Shown here: one piece after another, positions 1 to 9,610 of the stretch
Numbering within the stretch: position 1 is the stretch's first letter
Layout of the letters: each line of letters begins with the position of its first letter
Source of the DNA: B4-G1 sp964393895
GTDB taxonomy: Bacteria; Chloroflexota; Anaerolineae; B4-G1
Length of the DNA: 17,174 nt
NCBI GenBank assembly: GCA_964393895.1
Contig: CAYMWP010000102.1
Span: 1 to 17,174 of the forward strand
Direction of reading: 5' to 3'
Program-made: the position numbers and the translations under genes
Notes under the pieces: generated by a model
Seen by the model: the letters and a program-made list of their open reading frames with translations, nothing else
Told to the model about the DNA's origin: nothing
Database searches by the model: none

Positions 1-632
1 TAGAGGTTGTACTTTTGGCGGGCGTATTGCATTATGTCCTCGTCCATCTCGTCGCCAGCGATGCGGAGCGAGCGGCTGACCACGAACCCGCCTAGGCAAA
101 AGACCCCTACCTCGGTCGTGCCGCCGCCGATGTCCACGACCATGCTGCCACGCGACTCTGTGACCGGCAGGCCGGCCCCGATGGCGGCCGCCATCGGTTC
201 TTCTATCAGGAAGGCCTCGCGCGCGCCGGCCGAGATGGCGGCGTCGAACACGGCCTGCTTTTCGACCTCGGTCACGCCGCTGGGGATGCCAACGACGACG
301 CGGGGACGGGGGAAAGGAAGCAACAGTTGGCTGTGCGCTTTTTTGATGAAATAGTCCAACATCGCCTCGGTCACTTCAAATTCCGAGATGACGCCGTCGC
401 GCAGGGGGCGGATAGCTACGATGTTCTCAGGCGTGCGTCCGACCATCTCTTTTGCCTCTGCACCGATGGCCAGAACTCGTAGAGGGTTGCTGTCTCGCTC
501 TATGGCCACCCAGGACGGCTCGTTGATGATAATGCCCTTGCCACGCACGTAGACGAGGGTGTTGGCCGTGCCGAGGTCAATGCCAATGTCGAGGGAAAAA
601 AGCCCCAGAAAGGCATCAATGGGATTGAACAC
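1..632 (-). CDS. mreB: Rod shape-determining protein MreB (3' end cut by window edge)
   Basis: Bacterial actin homologue that polymerises under the inner membrane and guides the wall-synthesis machinery. About 210 N-terminal residues of the usual 330-350 are present; the gene runs off the left edge. The phosphate-1 loop DIGIDLGTANTLVYVRGKGI is near residue 15, followed by EPSWVAIE, the GRTPENIVAIRPLRDGVI block and the phosphate-2 loop VVDIGGGTTEVG, all typical of MreB/Mbl. The start is GTG at 630-632, giving V-F-N-P-I-D-A-F, preceded on the minus strand by AGGAG with good spacing. No ATG lies upstream in frame near the Shine-Dalgarno. The gene has its own promoter (706-734). MreB, Mbl and MreBH cannot be separated from this fragment. 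Confidence 0.95.
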   Translation of the reverse strand, partial: MFNPIDAFLGLFSLDIGIDLGTANTLVYVRGKGIIINEPSWVAIERDSNPLRVLAIGAEAKEMVGRTPENIVAIRPLRDGVISEFEVTEAMLDYFIKKAHSQLLLPFPRPRVVVGIPSGVTEVEKQAVFDAAISAGAREAFLIEEPMAAAIGAGLPVTESRGSMVVDIGGGTTEVGVFCLGGFVVSRSLRIAGDEMDEDIMQYARQKYNL

Positions 633-645
633 AAAAAATCTCCTA

Positions 646-657
646 AATTTGCAAATT
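646..657. promoter_or_regulatory. Perfect 12-bp palindrome next to the mreB Shine-Dalgarno
   Basis: AATTTGCAAATT reads the same on both strands and ends two bases before the AGGAG of mreB (640-644 on the plus strand as CTCCT). It could be an operator-like site or a small hairpin. AT-rich palindromes of this length also occur by chance. Confidence 0.3.
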
Positions 658-660
658 ATT

Positions 661-693
661 ACCCCGGAACGCTCAATAGTTCGACACCGGGGC
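661..693 (-). promoter_or_regulatory. Hairpin in the mreB leader
   Basis: CCCCGG (662-667) and CCGGGG (687-692) form a GC stem inside the predicted mreB leader, and on the minus strand the 3' arm is followed by TAATAATTT. It could be an mRNA-stabilising or attenuating hairpin. Its T-rich tail is too weak for a confident terminator call. Confidence 0.4.
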
Positions 694-705
694 TACTGTC
701 CTGAG

Positions 706-734
706 ATTATACCACAAATCAAGATGGAGGTAAA
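706..734 (-). promoter_or_regulatory. Sigma70-type promoter of mreB
   Basis: On the minus strand TTTACC (729-734) and a perfect TATAAT (706-711) are separated by 17 nt. Transcription should start near 699, giving a leader of about 65 nt before the GTG of mreB. The assignment rests on sequence match and position only. Confidence 0.7.
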
Positions 735-830
735 CTTTTGGAATAGCGCGTGGAGCGACCGTAGGGCGGGTTTCTCACTCACCGCTGAGTGCAAGAAAGG
801 TGACTCAATGTTAGAAGGGGTTGCCCATTT

Positions 831-930
831 ACCACAAGGTACACGAAGGCAAAGTCGCAAACGGGCGCGGGACTCGGCAAAAATGCGCTCGGTCATCGTC
901 TTCGTCGTGCCCCTTGTGCCCTTTGTAGTG
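831..930. repeat. Decayed palindromic repeat, ACCACAAGG...TTTGTAGTG type
   Basis: The left arm ACCACAAGGTACACGAAGG (831-849) is imperfectly complementary to the right arm CCTTGTGCCCTTTGTAGTG (912-930); an inner GAAG/CTTC pairing extends it (845-848 with 900-903). The arms contain loose short-period ACAAAGG-like units. It resembles the interspersed palindromes seen elsewhere in the window but has drifted. No target duplication is visible. Confidence 0.45.
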
Positions 931-1021
931 TAGAGACACACCCAAACGCTCAAAGATGGCGCGCGCCGCTGCATTTACCGAAATACACCCTTATTGGACG
1001 TGAGGGTCTGGAAGAGCGCGG

Positions 1022-3193
1022 CTACCATCCTGCGAGCACAATCGCGTCTTCTGGGACACGCTCTCCCGCCGTGGTGTAGGCCGGCAGCCGTGCGCCATCC
1101 GCCGGACGGTACAGTCCCACCAGCAGATAGGCGTCCGCCGGCAGGTTCTCTTGCAGCGGCACGGCGTGCGCGTCGGCCAGCGTCTCGCCCGGCGTCCAGT
1201 AGGAGGTGGGATAGTCGCCGTTCAGCGGCGGGCCGTCGCCTTGCCCAATGAGCGCGCCGTTCTCGTCGAGCAGGTGAACGAACACGGTATAGCCGTCGCC
1301 CATCTCTGTCAGCACGCGCCAGTAGAGTGTGACCATCGGTGGCCCGCCAGATACATCGTAGCCCACCAGTTCGACTTTGTCGCCCAGCGTGTACGCCAGC
1401 GGGTGTGCAATCTCCTCGACGGCTACCGGTTCTCCCATCAACTTGAGCAGCGGCGGGGACGACGCCCCTCCCAATAATTCCTCGCCTGCCAGCACGTCCA
1501 CCGTCGCGCGACACATAGCCGGGCCGCTCTCACCCACCTCCAGCCGGTATAGGTCGCGCACGAGGTCGCCCGCGCGCCACAGGCCGGGGGGGTAGACCTC
1601 GCCAGCGGGCGCGGTATCCCGCTGGCCCACCAACCGCCCACCCAGCGTCCACAGCCGCACCACGGCCCGCAGGTCGGCGCGCGGCTGGGACAGCGTTTCC
1701 CAGTAAAGCGTCACGTCCACCGTCTCGCCAATCCGCGCCTCGTCCGGCTCGACTTCGACGCCCAATAGGCGCACGGGGCCGAAATCGGCGTCGCCACAGG
1801 GAGCCGCTCCGGCGGCCTCGTCCGCCGAACCGAGCAGCGGCAGCGCATAACGGGAGGCGATGGCAAAAGGGCTGAAAACACTGAGCGCGAGCAGTCCCGC
1901 CGCCGCTGCGCCCGCCCATCGCCGGGGCGCGACCGCCGCCCATCCCAGCGCCAAGAGCGGCGAGAAAGCGGCGATAGCGGGGAAGAGCAATCGCCCCTCG
2001 GCCGAAGGGGTGGTCTTCATGTAGCGCACCAGGCTGGCAAAGAGCAGCACGAACCACGCGCCCGCCAGCAGCAGACCTTCCACGCTTGCCCCGGTACGCG
2101 CGTCCCGCCGGGCGACCATCCGTATCCACCCGACTATCGCCAGCGCCGCCAGCAACCCCAGCGCCCAAAAGACCGGCGCGGGAAACAGCGCGTCGTAAGG
2201 CGACCAGTAAGAGGTCCACACGTGGCCGAACTGACGAATCAGTTCGAGCAGGGTGATGGGACGCACGCCAATGTCGGCCAGCCAGACGTCCCAGGCCAGC
2301 GGGTCGCCGTAGAGCGCCCAGTTGCGCGCGTACCACCAGCCCCCGACCAGCGCGGCCAGGCCAAAGATGGCGAATCCCCGCGCCAACAGCGCGCGCGTAC
2401 TCCGCTCGCGTCGCCAGGCCAGCAGAAGGGCCAGCAGCGCCAGCGGCAGCAGCGCCAGCGCGCTGATCTTGCTGAGCAGGGCCAGGCCCAGGATGATTCC
2501 CAAAGAAACAGGAACCAGGTTTTTGTCGCTCCGGGCGAAGCAGAAGCGCCTTCGCTTACAGAAAAACCTGGTTTCTCGGCCCAGCCGGATGGCGAGCCAC
2601 AGCCCGAACGTACACACGCACGCCGTCGTCGCGTCGTTGTTGACCACACTGCTGACGTAGATAAAGTGGGGGTTGAAGGCGACGAGCGCGGTGGCGGTCA
2701 ACGCCAGTTCGGGGCGCTCCGGCGCGATCTCGCGGGCCACGAGATAGGCGCCCACGACCGTCGCAGCGCCCCACGGTATGGTCAGCAGGCGCAAAAGGTG
2801 CACGGCCAGAACAGCGCCCGTGTAGGGAAACGCTTCGCGCGGTGTGTGAATAAAGACGTTGGGCGCGGTGCTCTCAGAGGTCGCCGTCACCGCCGGGTGG
2901 GCGACGTTGAAGCGCACAAAGTCTGGAAAGTCTGAGGTGTCCAGCGGGGCGGCGAACAGCGCAGAGACGATGTAGTACAGAGGAGGCTGGCCCGCCTCGC
3001 GCAGCCACATATCCTTGCCCTCAGCAGGCTGCACGGGCAGCCCGCGCTCGGCGGCCAGGATTCGCACAAAGGAGAAATGCCAGATTTCGTCGGGGGCTTC
3101 AAAGAGAGGAATGGCGACGCTGTGAATCGCACCAAGCAGACAGAAGGCCACCACAATGACGACCAGGACGACCTTCAAGGTCTTATGCTTCAC
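1022..3193 (-). CDS. GT-C/GT39-like integral membrane glycosyltransferase with two C-terminal beta-domains
   Basis: Predicted polytopic membrane protein of 723 aa. A first membrane segment at residues 6-28 is followed by the acidic loop motif EAPDEIWH (about 32-39) and GQPPLYYIVSALF, as in lipid-phosphate-sugar-dependent GT-C enzymes (GT39, DUF2142-like). Many hydrophobic helices follow to about residue 455. From about 470 to 720 there are two similar beta-rich units, the first starting near VRLLGVEVEPDEARIGETV and the second near VELVGYDV, each with a TLYWxxL strand. Start is GTG at 3193, behind GGAG, overlapping the end of the GT2 gene by 11 bp; the pair is translationally coupled. Residues about 207-228 (TRFFCKRRRFCF) are encoded by a palindromic insertion. 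Role inferred: transfer of a polyprenyl-linked sugar outside the membrane, probably using the neighbouring GT2 product. The acceptor is unknown. Confidence 0.75.
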   Translation of the reverse strand: MKHKTLKVVLVVIVVAFCLLGAIHSVAIPLFEAPDEIWHFSFVRILAAERGLPVQPAEGKDMWLREAGQPPLYYIVSALFAAPLDTSDFPDFVRFNVAHPAVTATSESTAPNVFIHTPREAFPYTGAVLAVHLLRLLTIPWGAATVVGAYLVAREIAPERPELALTATALVAFNPHFIYVSSVVNNDATTACVCTFGLWLAIRLGRETRFFCKRRRFCFARSDKNLVPVSLGIILGLALLSKISALALLPLALLALLLAWRRERSTRALLARGFAIFGLAALVGGWWYARNWALYGDPLAWDVWLADIGVRPITLLELIRQFGHVWTSYWSPYDALFPAPVFWALGLLAALAIVGWIRMVARRDARTGASVEGLLLAGAWFVLLFASLVRYMKTTPSAEGRLLFPAIAAFSPLLALGWAAVAPRRWAGAAAAGLLALSVFSPFAIASRYALPLLGSADEAAGAAPCGDADFGPVRLLGVEVEPDEARIGETVDVTLYWETLSQPRADLRAVVRLWTLGGRLVGQRDTAPAGEVYPPGLWRAGDLVRDLYRLEVGESGPAMCRATVDVLAGEELLGGASSPPLLKLMGEPVAVEEIAHPLAYTLGDKVELVGYDVSGGPPMVTLYWRVLTEMGDGYTVFVHLLDENGALIGQGDGPPLNGDYPTSYWTPGETLADAHAVPLQENLPADAYLLVGLYRPADGARLPAYTTAGERVPEDAIVLAGW
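2512..2575. repeat. In-frame palindromic element inside the membrane glycosyltransferase gene
   Basis: AACCAGGTTTTT (2513-2524) and AAAAACCTGGTT (2562-2573) are perfect 12-nt inverted arms, enclosing a second nested pair GCGAAG (2535-2540) and CTTCGC (2550-2555). The host reading frame passes through without a stop and encodes an Arg/Phe/Cys-rich stretch unlike the hydrophobic helices on both sides. It resembles Rickettsia palindromic elements in behaviour, not in sequence. Confidence 0.7.
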
Positions 3194-3971
3194 GAAGCAG
3201 CTCCGCCTTGTGATAGCGGCTGACCACGTCGCCCAGGCGCTTGCTGAACTGTTCCACCTCTGTCAACTTGCACTTGTGGGCGAGGAACTTGAGCAGTGTC
3301 CACAGTGTGGCAAAGCCGTATGTCACGCTGCGGCGAAAGTTGACCGACGATGCCTCCTCAAAGTAGCGCGTCGGCACGCCGATCTCGCCGATGCGAAAGC
3401 CAAAGGCCACCGCCTGGGCGATGACCTGGCTATCGAACACGAAATCGTCCGAGTTGAGCAGGAAGGGAATCGTCTCCAGCACCTGGCGGCGGTAGGCGCG
3501 GAAACCGGTGTGCGCCTCGGAGAGACTCAATCCCAACACCAGGTTCTCACACAGAGTGAGAAAGCGGTTGGCTACGATCTTGTAGAACGGCATCCCTCCG
3601 GCGCGCACCTGCCCGCCCAGGAAGCGGGAGCCCAACATCATGTCGGCCTCGCCGCGCTGGAGCGGCGCGATCAAGTCCGGCACCAGCGTCGAATCGTACT
3701 GGTAATCGGGATGGAGCATCACGACGATGTCGGCCCCATCCTTGAGCGCCTCCAGGTAGCAGGTCTTTTGGTTGCCGCCGTATCCCTTGTTCTGAACGTG
3801 GACGACGGTTTTGAGGCCCAGCCGCCGGGCGATCTCGACCGTCTCATCCTGGCTCACGTCGTCCACCAGGATGATGCGGTCCACCACCTCCATCGGCAGG
3901 TCGCGGTAGGTGCGTTCCAGAGTCTGGGCCGCGTTGTAGGCCGGCATTATGACGACGACGCGCTCTTTCAT
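3183..3971 (-). CDS. Family 2 glycosyltransferase (polyprenyl-phosphate sugar transferase-like)
   Basis: Cytosolic GT-A fold enzyme of 262 aa. VVVIMPAYNAAQTL opens the Rossmann core; VDDVSQDET (36-44) supplies the nucleotide-binding acidic pair, NKGYGGNQK (61-69) the loop typical of DPM1-like enzymes, HPDYQYD (87-93) the metal-site region and GSRF (114-117) follows. No membrane helix is evident, so the product probably loads a sugar on a carrier lipid for the GT-C enzyme encoded next. The start is ATG at 3971, directly behind GGGGGAGGGA; the frame extends 16 codons further upstream but without an equally good ribosome site. It ends 11 bp inside the downstream gene, and lies 55 bp after the MFS gene, consistent with one operon. 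The exact sugar (mannose, glucose or other) cannot be told. Confidence 0.85.
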   Translation of the reverse strand: MKERVVVIMPAYNAAQTLERTYRDLPMEVVDRIILVDDVSQDETVEIARRLGLKTVVHVQNKGYGGNQKTCYLEALKDGADIVVMLHPDYQYDSTLVPDLIAPLQRGEADMMLGSRFLGGQVRAGGMPFYKIVANRFLTLCENLVLGLSLSEAHTGFRAYRRQVLETIPFLLNSDDFVFDSQVIAQAVAFGFRIGEIGVPTRYFEEASSVNFRRSVTYGFATLWTLLKFLAHKCKLTEVEQFSKRLGDVVSRYHKAELLREA

Positions 3972-4026
3972 TCCCTCCCCCGAACTTGGGTCTGCTAACC
4001 GCCAGAGGTCGGATTGCAAGCCCGGC

Positions 4027-5352
4027 CTACCGGGTTGCTCTCTCCTGCTCGGCTGTAGTAGAAAAGGAAAGCGAAGCGGCTTCTGCCCGCTGACGCAACT
4101 GGTCGCGCAGCGTCTGGATATCCCGTGGGATCAGGTAGGCGGTAAAGACGAAAAAGATAGCGCAGAGCAGCCAGGCAGAGGTACAGATGATCAAGATGGC
4201 GTCCTTGAGAGATGAATTCACGGCGATCAGGCCGGCCAGCAGGGGAGAAAGCGCCGCTCCGGCCGACTCGATAAAGTACTGGACGGCCATCGCCGTGCTA
4301 CGCACTTCGGGCAGAGTGACGTCGTACACCGTGGAGACGACGTTGGGCGCGGCGAAGGGTATGAACACGGCACTGACGCTGAGCATCACCAAGAAGAGAG
4401 CCTGGTTCTCCAGCGGAACGTTGAGGGTAAGCACCAGCAGCACGGCCCCCATAAGCACCCCACCGGTGGAGACGATGAGGCGGCCGCGAACCGTGCGCTT
4501 GAAGAAGAAATCTCCCACCGCCCCGCCGACGAAATAGCCAGCGGCCAGCACCAGCACTGCCACGACCATCGTCACCAGCACGGCGTCCGAGGAATAGTTG
4601 CGCTCCGTCTCCAGGTAGCGAAAGAACCAGTAGGTGATGACGTTCCACGGAAAGACGCCAAAGAATCCCTGGATGAACAGCAGGATGAGGCTACGCTTGC
4701 GGAACAACCCCTTGGCGATCTGCCAGTCGAAGCGGTAGACGCCCATCTGTTCCAGATCGGCCAATTCCGGCTCACTCCCGCCGCGTGGCGCCTCGCGCAC
4801 GCCGAAAAAGATGACGACGGCCAGTAACACGCCCAGCGAGCCGGTGATGTAGAACACGCCGCGCCAGCCCACGACCTCGCCCAGCAACAGGGCCAGGATC
4901 ATTCCCAGCATATAGCCCAGGGGGGCGGTCAGTTGCAGCAACCCGTAGACTTTGCCCCGCACGCGCGGCCCGAAATAATCGGCGACCAAACTATAGAGGC
5001 CGGGGTAACTGGAATCGTCAACCCCGGTCGAGGCGCGCGTGACCAGAAAAGCCGAGTAGGAAGGAGCGAGGGCGTTAAGCCAGGTGGTAGAACCCCAAAT
5101 GAACGAGGCCAGCGCCAGCAACTTGGCCCGCGCGTAGCGGTCGTAGAGGTAGCCCCACAGCGGGTAGAGAACCGCCCCGACGATTAGCGCGCCAGTGGAT
5201 ACGGCCCCCATCTGGGCCTCGTTGATGCCGAACGTCTCCATGATGGGAGTGGTGAGCGGCCCGATCAACAACTTGTCCGATTGGTGGAGCAGCATAAAGG
5301 CAAAGAACACGGCCACGACGAACCAGCGGTATTTGGACGGTCTCGATTTCAT
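4027..5352 (-). CDS. Major facilitator superfamily transporter
   Basis: Polytopic permease of 441 aa, the usual length for 12 helices. The first helix follows KYRWFVVAVFFAFMLLHQSDK, and the loop between helices 2 and 3 has the MFS motif A shape GYLYDRYARAK with D71-R72. The HQSDK and NEAQMG segments resemble spinster/anion:cation-symporter type members, but the substrate is unknown. A C-terminal charged tail (about 420-441) is cytoplasmic. Start is ATG at 5352 behind AAAGGAGGAG, a very strong ribosome site. It is the first gene of the operon with the GT2 and GT-C genes. A role in exporting or importing a precursor for the envelope glycan is only inference from position. Confidence 0.85.
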   Translation of the reverse strand: MKSRPSKYRWFVVAVFFAFMLLHQSDKLLIGPLTTPIMETFGINEAQMGAVSTGALIVGAVLYPLWGYLYDRYARAKLLALASFIWGSTTWLNALAPSYSAFLVTRASTGVDDSSYPGLYSLVADYFGPRVRGKVYGLLQLTAPLGYMLGMILALLLGEVVGWRGVFYITGSLGVLLAVVIFFGVREAPRGGSEPELADLEQMGVYRFDWQIAKGLFRKRSLILLFIQGFFGVFPWNVITYWFFRYLETERNYSSDAVLVTMVVAVLVLAAGYFVGGAVGDFFFKRTVRGRLIVSTGGVLMGAVLLVLTLNVPLENQALFLVMLSVSAVFIPFAAPNVVSTVYDVTLPEVRSTAMAVQYFIESAGAALSPLLAGLIAVNSSLKDAILIICTSAWLLCAIFFVFTAYLIPRDIQTLRDQLRQRAEAASLSFSTTAEQERATR

Positions 5353-5393
5353 AGGCTCCTCCTTTGTCCGTGCATCTGCGTCCTAAAAGATTT

Positions 5394-5461
5394 AGGTGTG
5401 TTTCAAATGGGTTGGGTAAGACCTCCGAGGTCTAGGGTCTCTACTGAAATGAAACACACCC
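5394..5461. mobile_element. 68-bp MITE-like element with 11-bp inverted ends and 9-bp target duplication
   Basis: GGTGTGTTTCA (5395-5405) is exactly complementary to TGAAACACACC (5450-5460). The same 9-mer AAAAGATTT lies just outside both ends (5385-5393 and 5462-5470), the pattern left by transposition. The core holds a perfect 15-nt palindrome AGACCTCCGAGGTCT (5419-5433). No coding capacity is present, so mobilisation would need a transposase from elsewhere. It sits in the 5' leader of the MFS operon. Confidence 0.75.
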
Positions 5462-5524
5462 AAAAGATTTGAGTGTTCTCAACCGGGAACAGTCAGTGCG
5501 GCGCACCATTGCCGAACTGGGGTC

Positions 5525-5553
5525 ATTCTATACCTGGGCCAGGGAAATGTCAA
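5525..5553 (-). promoter_or_regulatory. Sigma70-type promoter of the MFS-GT2-GT-C operon
   Basis: On the minus strand TTGACA (5548-5553) and TAGAAT (5525-5530) are spaced by 17 nt. The predicted start near 5518 gives a leader of about 165 nt that includes the MITE-like element. It begins about 20 bp after the end of the permease gene, so the MFS operon need not depend on read-through. Confidence 0.75.
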
Positions 5554-5574
5554 AACGACCGATCACAGTTCAGA

Positions 5575-6066
5575 TCACAGCAGCCTGGCTACGACTTGGG
5601 CCAGCAGGCCGGCGATAGGAGGCACGACGAAGGTGACGACGTAACGGACGAGGGCCGGCCTGGGATCAATCAGGGCCATCTCAATGGGCAAGCGTGTCAC
5701 CGACCAGAGCGCCCATGCCGAAACAAAGCCCACCACCGCGCCTATGCTGGCCCCGGCCTGGTAGAGAGTGGCCACGAGCGGAAAAGTGGCATACGGCGCG
5801 CCGGGCACCAGTCCACCAACGACGCAGCCAATGAAGACACCCTTGACCCCGGCCTCTTCGCCCAGCCAGCGGATGATCAGTTCTCGGGGGATCAGCACCT
5901 GCGCCAGTCCCGCTATGGCAAAGCCCAACAAAAGCAAGGGCAGGTTGCGCCACAGAGCATGCCCACCGGACTGTAAACCGGCGAGCGGCAGGTCTCGCCC
6001 CCGCCAGAAAGCGACGATCAGCAAGATGACCGCAACGGCAGCCAGGATCAGGGTCGTGGTGTCCAT
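5575..6066 (-). CDS. Small ArsP/DUF318-like permease, half-size
   Basis: Membrane protein of 163 aa with about five hydrophobic segments: residues 4-20, 38-57, a glycine-rich pair around GCVVGGLVPGAPYATFPLVA, then SIGAVVGFVSAWALW and a C-terminal LVRYVVTFVVPPIAG helix. The GGLVPGAPYATFPL region resembles the conserved repeat of the ArsP_1/DUF318 permease family, whose two-repeat members are about twice as long; this one has a single repeat and may work as a dimer. Start ATG at 6066 is chosen because GAGG lies at suitable distance; an upstream ATG at 6096 has no ribosome site. It has its own promoter (6154-6181). Substrate unknown; another small permease family is possible. Confidence 0.6.
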   Translation of the reverse strand: MDTTTLILAAVAVILLIVAFWRGRDLPLAGLQSGGHALWRNLPLLLLGFAIAGLAQVLIPRELIIRWLGEEAGVKGVFIGCVVGGLVPGAPYATFPLVATLYQAGASIGAVVGFVSAWALWSVTRLPIEMALIDPRPALVRYVVTFVVPPIAGLLAQVVARLL

Positions 6067-6153
6067 AGATTTATTCCTCGCGCGTCTCGAGTTCATCGAG
6101 GACTCGTCTCCCGTCAGATTCGGCGGTCAATTCGCAGCTTGCCACATTACGCT

Positions 6154-6181
6154 AGTATATTGAATTGCCCCCAAAAGTCAA
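6154..6181 (-). promoter_or_regulatory. Promoter of the small permease gene
   Basis: On the minus strand TTGACT (6176-6181) and TATACT (6154-6159) are 16 nt apart. It is divergent from the rnpB promoter, and the two -35 boxes are about 31 bp apart. The predicted leader is roughly 80 nt. Confidence 0.7.
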
Positions 6182-6212
6182 AACCGCAAGCGCGGCGACT
6201 TTCATCACACCC

Positions 6213-6240
6213 TTGACACCCACCGGTAGCGTGCTATCAT
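6213..6240 (+). promoter_or_regulatory. Promoter of rnpB
   Basis: A perfect TTGACA (6213-6218) and TATCAT (6235-6240) are spaced by 16 nt. The predicted start falls at 6247-6250, matching the 5' strand of helix P1 of the RNase P RNA, which supports both calls. Confidence 0.8.
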
Positions 6241-6248
6241 AGCATTGG

Positions 6249-6678
6249 TGCCCAAGTCGGCCAGGTGGCCGCGCCCTGCACGCAGGGTGAGGAAAGTCCG
6301 GGCTCCACAGGGCACGGTGCTGGGTAACACCCAGGTCGGGGGTGCATCAGCCAGATGCGTTACCTGACGGAAAAGGGCCACAGAAAAGCAGACCGCCTGG
6401 TTGGGTCACCAGCCAGGTAAGGGTGAAAAGGTGGTGTAAGAGACCACCGGCGTCCGTGGCGACACGGGCGGCCAGGCAACCCCCACCGGGAGCAAGGCCA
6501 AGCAGAGGCAGTGCCCGCTTCGGCAGGCGCAGGGCGGCCCGTCCCATCTGAGCCTCAGGTAGGCCGCTTGAGGCGGCGGGGAACCGCCGTCCCAGATAGA
6601 TGGCCACCGCCCCAACCTTGGATTGAGCACAATCCTTGATTGGGGAGACAGAACCCGGCTTATCGGCCGGCTTGGGCG
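6249..6678 (+). ncRNA. rnpB: RNase P RNA, bacterial type A
   Basis: Catalytic RNA that trims the 5' leader of pre-tRNAs. The conserved core is visible in order: GAGGAAAGTCCGGGCTCC (6289-6306), CCACAGAAAAGCAGACCGCC (6379-6398), GGTAAGGGTGAAAAGG (6416-6431), AGAGACCACCGGC (6440-6452), AGATAGATGGCCACCGCC (6594-6611) and ACAGAACCCGGCTTA (6648-6662). The ends close by helix P1: GCCCAAGTCGGCC (6250-6262) pairs with GGCCGGCTTGGGC (6665-6677). About 430 nt is normal for type A. The 3' end is set by P1 and may be off by a few bases. Reading frames over this stretch are not genes. Confidence 0.97.
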
Positions 6679-6690
6679 CACGTAGAGGGT

Positions 6691-6748
6691 ACTCGACGGA
6701 TCTGAAATCGGCTCTGGGACTTCGCGCGGTCAGATGTCGAGTTCCCAG
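6691..6748 (+). other. Inverted repeat / possible pseudoknot downstream of rnpB
   Basis: ACTCGAC-GG-ATCTGA (6691-6705) pairs with TCAGATGTCGAGT (6730-6742) over 13 bp with a two-base bulge. CTGGGA (6714-6719), inside that loop, can pair with TCCCAG (6743-6748), just after the stem, in H-type pseudoknot order. There is no T-tract, so it is not a textbook intrinsic terminator. It might act as the rnpB 3' boundary. Confidence 0.4.
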
Positions 6749-6843
6749 GCAACCACAGATTGCACCCCGTTCCACAAAGCAGGGTCTCGCCTTCCCCCGA
6801 TCCCCCGTCCTCGCCGCTCTTATGCAAATCCAATGGAATGCTA

Positions 6844-6872
6844 TTGTTGTTCTAATGAAAAGACGGTACAAT
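6844..6872 (+). promoter_or_regulatory. Candidate promoter of clpB
   Basis: TTGTTG (6844-6849) and TACAAT (6867-6872) are spaced by 17 nt, leaving a leader of about 30 nt before the GTG of clpB. I saw neither a CIRCE repeat nor a HAIR repeat near it, so HrcA or HspR control is not supported by the sequence. Confidence 0.5.
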
Positions 6873-6909
6873 GTCAACGGTCACACCAGGAACAATAGGA
6901 GTAAGGATT

Positions 6910-9486
<2,577 letters not shown>

Positions 9487-9524
9487 TGGACGCGCCCAGT
9501 TAGCTCTCGGTACAAAACGCTCAG

Positions 9525-9610
9525 AGCCCCCGTCCCGGGGGGCGGCTTGTGCAAGAGATAGCCACTCGTCTGCGCGATTTTCGCACCCAACCCGCCCCCG
9601 GGACAGGGCT
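9525..9610. repeat. Long GC-rich inverted repeat after clpB
   Basis: The arms at 9525-9545 and 9590-9610 are imperfectly complementary over about 20 nt (AGCCCCCGTCCCGGGG against CCCCCGGGACAGGGCT), and the left arm can also fold alone (GCCCCC-GTCCC-GGGGGGC). A smaller GCGA/TCGC hairpin lies in the loop. It begins 39 bp after the clpB stop and may end its transcription, although no T-tract follows. Confidence 0.45.

Larger units (their letters stand above)
633..1021. other. Intergenic region between mreB and the glycosyltransferase operon
   Basis: The 389 bp contain the mreB promoter and leader (633-734), a hairpin with CACTCA/TGAGTG arms (776-781 and 786-791, loop CCGC) and a decayed palindromic repeat (831-930). 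Open frames crossing it (for example 693-974 minus) run through the repeat, have no recognisable domain and look spurious. Confidence 0.6.

Noticed and set aside
831..930. CRISPR-like or tandem repeat array
   Set aside because: The short ACAAAGG-like units are not evenly spaced and form inverted, not direct, repeats with spacers.
693..974. Minus-strand open frame of 93 codons between mreB and the glycosyltransferase
   Set aside because: It is made largely of the decayed repeat at 831-930 and covers the mreB promoter.
3156..3998. Long plus-strand open frame of 280 codons
   Set aside because: It is antisense to the GT2 gene, which has a strong ribosome site and clear motifs; the frame shows no family pattern and follows from GC-rich codon use.
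6751..6909. Possible CIRCE or HAIR heat-shock operator before clpB
   Set aside because: I looked for TTAGCACTC/GAGTGCTAA and CTTGAGT/ACTCAAG pairs and found none.
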